A stretch of 64,000 bases of DNA from Bacillus marasmi (lineage in GTDB: Bacteria > Bacillota > Bacilli > Bacillales > Cytobacillaceae), in NCBI RefSeq assembly GCF_902168435.1, contig NZ_LR656178.1, forward strand, positions 1 through 64,000, given 5' to 3'. The number at the start of each line of letters is the position of its first letter. Positions within the stretch are counted from its first letter, which is position 1. Below are positions 60,573 through 64,000 of this stretch, one piece after another. Below the pieces are notes generated by a model, which saw only the letters and a list, made by a program, of their open reading frames with translations, was not told the DNA's origin and searched no databases. A program made the translations under genes and the position numbers.

Positions 60573-61026
60573 AGAAATGGTCATGGAAATAATCTCGTTG
60601 AAATATGTGCCATGCCACCGTATAAAAGAACGATCATTGGTGATTAGTGGGAGGCAATTCCCGTTATGCTATCGGTGTATGGCAATACTAATTGGCTATG
60701 TATTTTTGCCGGTATTGTTAGTTTATGATTATTCTTTTCCATTGTGGTTGGGCATGGCACTTAACTTCCCGATGATGATTGATGGGACAGCCCAAAGAAT
60801 GGGTATACATATGAGTAATAATTTTTTGCGATTTTGGACAGGACTGTTGTGTGGAATTGGTCAATCAATGTTGATTATTTATATTAGTCGCATACTATTC
60901 ATTATCATCCAAACTAACGCGTTAAAGCACTGGGGGACAGTCCCCCAATGCTTTACAGTGATAAAGTGTATTGGATTTGATTTGGTCCAATTGGGGTTAT
61001 TGCTTGGATTCGATATCCGATACTAA
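60565..61026 (+). CDS. DUF2085 family membrane protein, 3' end altered
   Basis: The protein of about 153 residues has the DUF2085 signature: VPCHRIKERSL, RQFPLCYRCMAILIG and a MMIDGTAQRMG block, with three or four spans. GTG 60565 behind GGAGG is the preferred start. The family normally ends near the last span; here the frame runs through a hairpin (60923-60955) and adds about 34 unrelated residues (ALKHWGTVPQC...), overlapping the convergent gene by 74 bp. A one-base change or insertion of a repeat probably removed the original stop. Confidence 0.8.
   Translation: MIKEMVMEIISLKYVPCHRIKERSLVISGRQFPLCYRCMAILIGYVFLPVLLVYDYSFPLWLGMALNFPMMIDGTAQRMGIHMSNNFLRFWTGLLCGIGQSMLIIYISRILFIIIQTNALKHWGTVPQCFTVIKCIGFDLVQLGLLLGFDIRY
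60923..60955. repeat. GGGGACAGTCCCC-type hairpin element
   Basis: TAAAGCA-C-TGGGGGAC-A-GTCCCCCA-A-TGCTTTA is a long stem with one mismatch and a single-base centre. Similar GGGACAGTCCC elements are dispersed in Bacillus genomes. It lies inside the DUF2085 frame and contains the stop codon of the convergent gene. Confidence 0.75.
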
Positions 61027-61204
61027 GTAGTTGTGAAAGGGTTTCGGCACAGTTTGGATGGGTTGGTTCAATAGGTGCATGTTTACTTTTGAAGAGTTGC
61101 AGGAATTGATTGGTTGATGAACATTGGATAATAACCACATGCTTCCCGGTCCAAGCTTGGCCGATGATTGGTACCATTTGCGTTCTATTCGTAAACCTCC
61201 GCAT
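60953..61204 (-). CDS. Small protein of unknown function, about 83 residues
   Basis: The preferred start is ATG 61204 behind GAAGGTG. The sequence starts MRRFTNRTQMVPIIGQAWTG and contains VVIIQCSSTNQFLQLF, consistent with a small alpha/beta fold. Its stop lies in the hairpin element. No family is recognised, and antisense overlap with the DUF2085 gene lowers confidence. Confidence 0.5.
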   Translation of the reverse strand: MRRFTNRTQMVPIIGQAWTGKHVVIIQCSSTNQFLQLFKSKHAPIEPTHPNCAETLSQLLSIGYRIQAITPIGPNQIQYTLSL

Positions 61205-61348
61205 AGCATACACCTTCAAATTCGTTGTTGTGATACTATATGCAAATTTATTGATTATGCGCCATCAAGATTACCCTTTAATACATGTTAAAAACTAAGG
61301 TTGAGAAGAATTGAAACGGATATTAATTTACATAATTTGCTACCTTGA

Positions 61349-61377
61349 TGCATCTCTTATACAGAGGTGCATTTTTT
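61349..61377 (+). promoter_or_regulatory. Hairpin hiding a ribosome binding site
   Basis: TGCATCTCT and AGAGGTGCA form a stem with a 5-nt loop and one G-T pair, followed by six T and the ATG at 61378. The AGAGGTG ribosome binding site is the 3' arm itself, so folding would both block translation and resemble a terminator. Confidence 0.65.
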
Positions 61378-61770
61378 ATGAATCGGAAATATTATCGAAC
61401 TCTTACCTTATTAATAATCGTGATTTCTCTATATTTTGTTGTTTTCCGGACAAGAACCGCTACCTATTTCGGTGAAGACCAAGATTGGCAAGTCAAGGTA
61501 CAATCAAAATTAACTGGTTTAAACGGTAGTTATACGATAAAAATTCATTATAAAGGAGAAAAATCGATTCAAGTGAAGGATTATCAAATAACTCCATTTT
61601 TTGAAGGACTTTATGAATCAGAACTCATCAATGGACAAATCATATATGAATGCACAGATGATTGTGGTTATTTTGATAGAAATGAGAATTTGACCTTTTT
61701 CATTGTTTGGGTTGAAAAGGGAAATCAAGCTGAAAAGATGAGACTAATTAAAATGATAAAGATTCAATGA
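61378..61770 (+). CDS. Signal-anchored protein of unknown function
   Basis: The 130-residue protein has one N-terminal span (about 6-24) and an extracytoplasmic beta-rich part (DWQVKVQSKLTGLNGSYTIKIHYKG) with a CTDDC pair. No family is recognised. Expression may depend on the hairpin over its ribosome binding site. Confidence 0.7.
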   Translation: MNRKYYRTLTLLIIVISLYFVVFRTRTATYFGEDQDWQVKVQSKLTGLNGSYTIKIHYKGEKSIQVKDYQITPFFEGLYESELINGQIIYECTDDCGYFDRNENLTFFIVWVEKGNQAEKMRLIKMIKIQ

Positions 61771-61937
61771 AACAATGATACTATTAACGATTTATTGTTA
61801 ACCGTTATTATAACCATTATTATTTCGATATAACATTTGTATTGGTGTATAGAATCTTTCTATAACCTGACACCGTTTTAAAAAATTATAATTTAATAAG
61901 AAGCAATATTTAAATATTATAATGAAGCGGTGATAGT

Positions 61938-62642
61938 ATGGAGAAAATAGTTGGAATTATTGGTGGAATGGGACCATTAGCTACTGTCGATTTAATGAAT
62001 AAAATTATTTTTTACACACCCGCAAAAAAAGATCAAGATCATATTCATGTTATTGTCGACAATTATGCACAAATACCCGATCGAACTACGGCTATTATGG
62101 GGAAAGGGACAGATCCTACGCCATATATGATAGAAGCTGCTCAACGGCTAGAGAACGCGGGTGCAAGTTTTCTCGTAATGGCGTGTAATACAGCTCATTA
62201 TTACTACGATATTATCACTAATGCTGTTACTATTCCTATTTTACATATGCCATCAGAAACTGCTTTATTTTTACATAAAAATGGTTTAAAAAGGGTGGGA
62301 TTGTTAGCTACCGATGGGACCATCAATACATACTTATACCAAAGGTATTGCCAAACCTATGGTATTGATGTCATTGAGCCAAACGAACACATGCAGCAAA
62401 ACGTAATGGATGGGATATACGCAATCAAAGAGAGCGATTTAGAGAAAGGGCGCCATCTTCTATCAAATGTGGCGAATGCGTTGATGGAAAGTGGAGCTGA
62501 AGCTATTATTGCTGGATGCACAGAGATTCCAATTGTACTAAAATCTACACGAAATGTTTTTATCATTGACCCAACAGAAATTTTAGCGAAAACAATTATA
62601 GAAAAAGCCTGTGAGGCTGAATCATTATATGCAACAGTGTAA
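61938..62642 (+). CDS. Aspartate/glutamate racemase family protein
   Basis: The 234-residue enzyme has the two catalytic Cys in LVMACNTAHYYY (C83) and IIAGCTEIPIV (C194), the layout of cofactor-independent amino-acid racemases such as aspartate racemase (RacX/YgeA group). It interconverts L- and D-forms of an amino acid. The ATG is behind GAAGCGGTGATAGT. It lies upstream of a LysR regulator and a tautomerase, which may form one functional group. Confidence 0.92.
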   Translation: MEKIVGIIGGMGPLATVDLMNKIIFYTPAKKDQDHIHVIVDNYAQIPDRTTAIMGKGTDPTPYMIEAAQRLENAGASFLVMACNTAHYYYDIITNAVTIPILHMPSETALFLHKNGLKRVGLLATDGTINTYLYQRYCQTYGIDVIEPNEHMQQNVMDGIYAIKESDLEKGRHLLSNVANALMESGAEAIIAGCTEIPIVLKSTRNVFIIDPTEILAKTIIEKACEAESLYATV

Positions 62643-62744
62643 ATTAATCCGAAATACGACGTCTTTCATGGTTTAGTGGTAGAATGTATAGATGTTCCGT
62701 TATTATACCAATATACTAACAACTTTGATTGGGAGAAAGAAGAT

Positions 62745-63620
62745 ATGAATATAGAAAATATAGAAGCCTTCATCTATGTTTGCCAGCTTGGCAGTTTTAA
62801 TAAGGCAGCGGAGGCTCTTTATTTAACGCAACCCTCTGTGACTGCACGAATTCAATCTCTAGAACGTGAAATGGATTTAATGCTGTTTAATCGGAAGGGA
62901 AACAAAATTTCCTTAACCGAGAAAGGCGAATATTTCTTTCCACATGCCCAAAAAATCTTACTATCTTATCAGGAAGCAAAGTACGGCTTACACCAAGTTA
63001 CTGGTCCCTATGAACTCGTCCTAGGTTGTGCTTTATCTATATCCAATAATGTTCTCCCTGATATTTTGCCAGATTTTAAAAAAGCGTTTAAAGATGTGAA
63101 AATCAAAATCATAACTGGACATTCTAAAGATATTTTACAAAAGGTCATTTCGAATGAAGTTCATTTTGGTATTATCAGAACAGAAACCCATCCTAAAGTA
63201 GACTCTATTTGTCTTTATCATGACCCAATTAGTTTATTCGTGCCGTCCAATCATCCATTATTAATAAATGAAATGGTTACGGTGGAAGATATATGTGAAC
63301 AACCTTTAATCTTTTTTGATTATGGATCAATTGATTGGCTTATGATACATCGTCTGTTTCAAAGTAAAGATTTAAAACCCAACATTTATTTAGAAGTTGA
63401 CCATATGGAGACAGCTAAAAATTTGGTGATGCGTGGCTTAGGTATAAGTTTTTTACCTGAACATTGTGTAAAAAAAGAAGTGGATAACAATCAGCTTTAT
63501 AGAGTGGAAATGACTCCACCCATTCAAACAAATATTAGCATTGACTTAATCTATCAAAAAAATAAACCGAAAGATGTTTTTATGGATTACTTTAAAAATA
63601 AAATGTTTGATAAGCAATAG
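62745..63620 (+). CDS. LysR-family transcriptional regulator
   Basis: The 291-residue protein has the N-terminal LysR helix-turn-helix (FIYVCQLGSFNKAAEALYLTQPSVTARIQSLE) and a periplasmic-binding-like effector domain. The ATG at 62745 lies behind GGGAGAAAGAAGAT. It is probably the regulator of the racemase or of the genes that follow. Confidence 0.92.
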   Translation: MNIENIEAFIYVCQLGSFNKAAEALYLTQPSVTARIQSLEREMDLMLFNRKGNKISLTEKGEYFFPHAQKILLSYQEAKYGLHQVTGPYELVLGCALSISNNVLPDILPDFKKAFKDVKIKIITGHSKDILQKVISNEVHFGIIRTETHPKVDSICLYHDPISLFVPSNHPLLINEMVTVEDICEQPLIFFDYGSIDWLMIHRLFQSKDLKPNIYLEVDHMETAKNLVMRGLGISFLPEHCVKKEVDNNQLYRVEMTPPIQTNISIDLIYQKNKPKDVFMDYFKNKMFDKQ

Positions 63621-63738
63621 TGCAAGGAATGAAGGAATGGGAAATCCAGTGAAAATGGGTTTCCTTTTTTATGTTCTAAAAAAGGATTCTCTTGATTGTT
63701 ACAGAATTGTATTTACATACATTATGGAGGTGATTTCA

Positions 63739-63969
63739 ATGCCAGTTATTACAATAAAGATGGCTAAAGGAAGAAGCGTGGAACAAAAGCAGCAATTTGT
63801 GGAGAAAGTGACAAAAGAAGCTGTTAAAACATTAGGAGTGAAACCGGAATGGGTCACAATCCTATTTGAAGAATACGAACGTGAGAACTGGGCGTCTAAT
63901 GGTCAGCTTCATTCAATAAAATTTGGTGATGGATTTGGACAACTCGCCACAGAAAAAGCTCAGAATTGA
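63739..63969 (+). CDS. 4-oxalocrotonate tautomerase family protein
   Basis: The 76-residue protein starts MPVITIKMAKGRS; after Met removal the N-terminal Pro is the catalytic base of the tautomerase family. Length is slightly above the usual 60-65. The ATG at 63739 is behind GGAGGTGATTTCA. Family members act on enol/keto intermediates of aromatic breakdown, but no such pathway is visible here. Confidence 0.9.
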   Translation: MPVITIKMAKGRSVEQKQQFVEKVTKEAVKTLGVKPEWVTILFEEYERENWASNGQLHSIKFGDGFGQLATEKAQN

Positions 63970-63979
63970 GGCGTGGAAA

Positions 63980-64000
63980 ATGAGGATAGTCATAGCTGGA
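63980..64000 (+). CDS. Start of a gene cut by the window end
   Basis: A frame begins at ATG 63980, 10 bp behind the tautomerase stop, with GTGGAAA upstream, and reads MRIVIAG to the last base. This hydrophobic strand plus Gly is typical of a Rossmann-type start. Nothing more can be said. Confidence 0.5.

Noticed and set aside
1-64000. tRNA, rRNA, prophage or transposase genes
   Set aside because: No cloverleaf sequence, rRNA motif, integrase or transposase was found on reading both strands.

Overview
This 64 kb window is AT-rich and comes from an endospore-forming member of the Bacillaceae. Three things point there: a sspH-type spore protein gene, a Spo0E-type phosphatase gene, and a cluster in the same order as yhcEFGHI of Bacillus subtilis. 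Some content leans towards low-oxygen life: a complete SCIFF ranthipeptide pair, typical of Clostridia, and a nickel-type ECF transporter with CooT. An anaerobic or facultative Bacillaceae (Anaerobacillus-like) is possible, but that is inference. I see no rRNA, tRNA, prophage, insertion sequence or CRISPR array.

Layout: 0-4 kb has the end of a class A penicillin-binding protein, a CBO0543-like membrane protein, a DUF2164 protein, a divergent PRPP synthetase paralogue and an odd HAD protein. 4.2-8 kb is the yhcEFGHI-like ABC cluster behind a perfect inverted repeat. 8-14 kb has a KDPG aldolase, a BlaI/BlaR1-like pair with an unusual sensor half, a methyltransferase and a chorismate mutase. 14-23 kb is a sugar-uptake locus: ChvE/GguA/GguB transporter, three-component sensing set (membrane-anchored binding protein, histidine kinase, response regulator) and a second, XylF-type binding protein. 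23.7-30.6 kb is an ion-homeostasis locus: 29-residue membrane peptide, KdpD-like kinase, frameshifted KdpE-like regulator, P-type ATPase with Na,K-ATPase-like ion-site residues and two TrkA/RCK proteins. 30.6-37.3 kb holds small unknowns, an RNase H-like protein, a DUF3153 lipoprotein, an RMD1-family protein, a PadR/VanZ pair and a nitronate monooxygenase. 37.5-39.4 kb is the SCIFF peptide (scfA) with its radical SAM maturase (scfB). 39.4-45.7 kb has an isochorismatase-like hydrolase facing an Lrp regulator, two GNAT acetyltransferases, a maltose O-acetyltransferase, a YjbQ protein and an ArsB/NhaD-like permease. 46-49.5 kb is a nickel/cobalt ECF transporter (cbiM-cbiQ-cbiO) with DUF3842 and CooT. 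51.7-54.3 kb is a sulfur-relay set (TusA, DsrE, TusA-OsmC fusion, MetE-like enzyme). 54.4-64 kb has a HAD phosphatase, a papain-like hydrolase, YdcF, several small proteins, an MFS exporter, a SRPBCC/ArsR pair with twin operators, a DUF2085 membrane protein and an Asp/Glu racemase - LysR - tautomerase group that runs off the end.

The strongest structure not explained by genes is a class of intergenic tandem arrays at five places (about 8.2, 13.7, 37.4, 45.7 and 49.9 kb). Four unrelated sequence families share one design: a hairpin of about 10 bp arms with a 5-7 nt loop, repeated every 52-53 bp, close to five helical turns. The best candidates for little-described systems are these arrays, the P-type ATPase/RCK/KdpD-like module, the SCIFF pair with terminators before and after scfA, and the TusA-DsrE-OsmC-MetE cluster.
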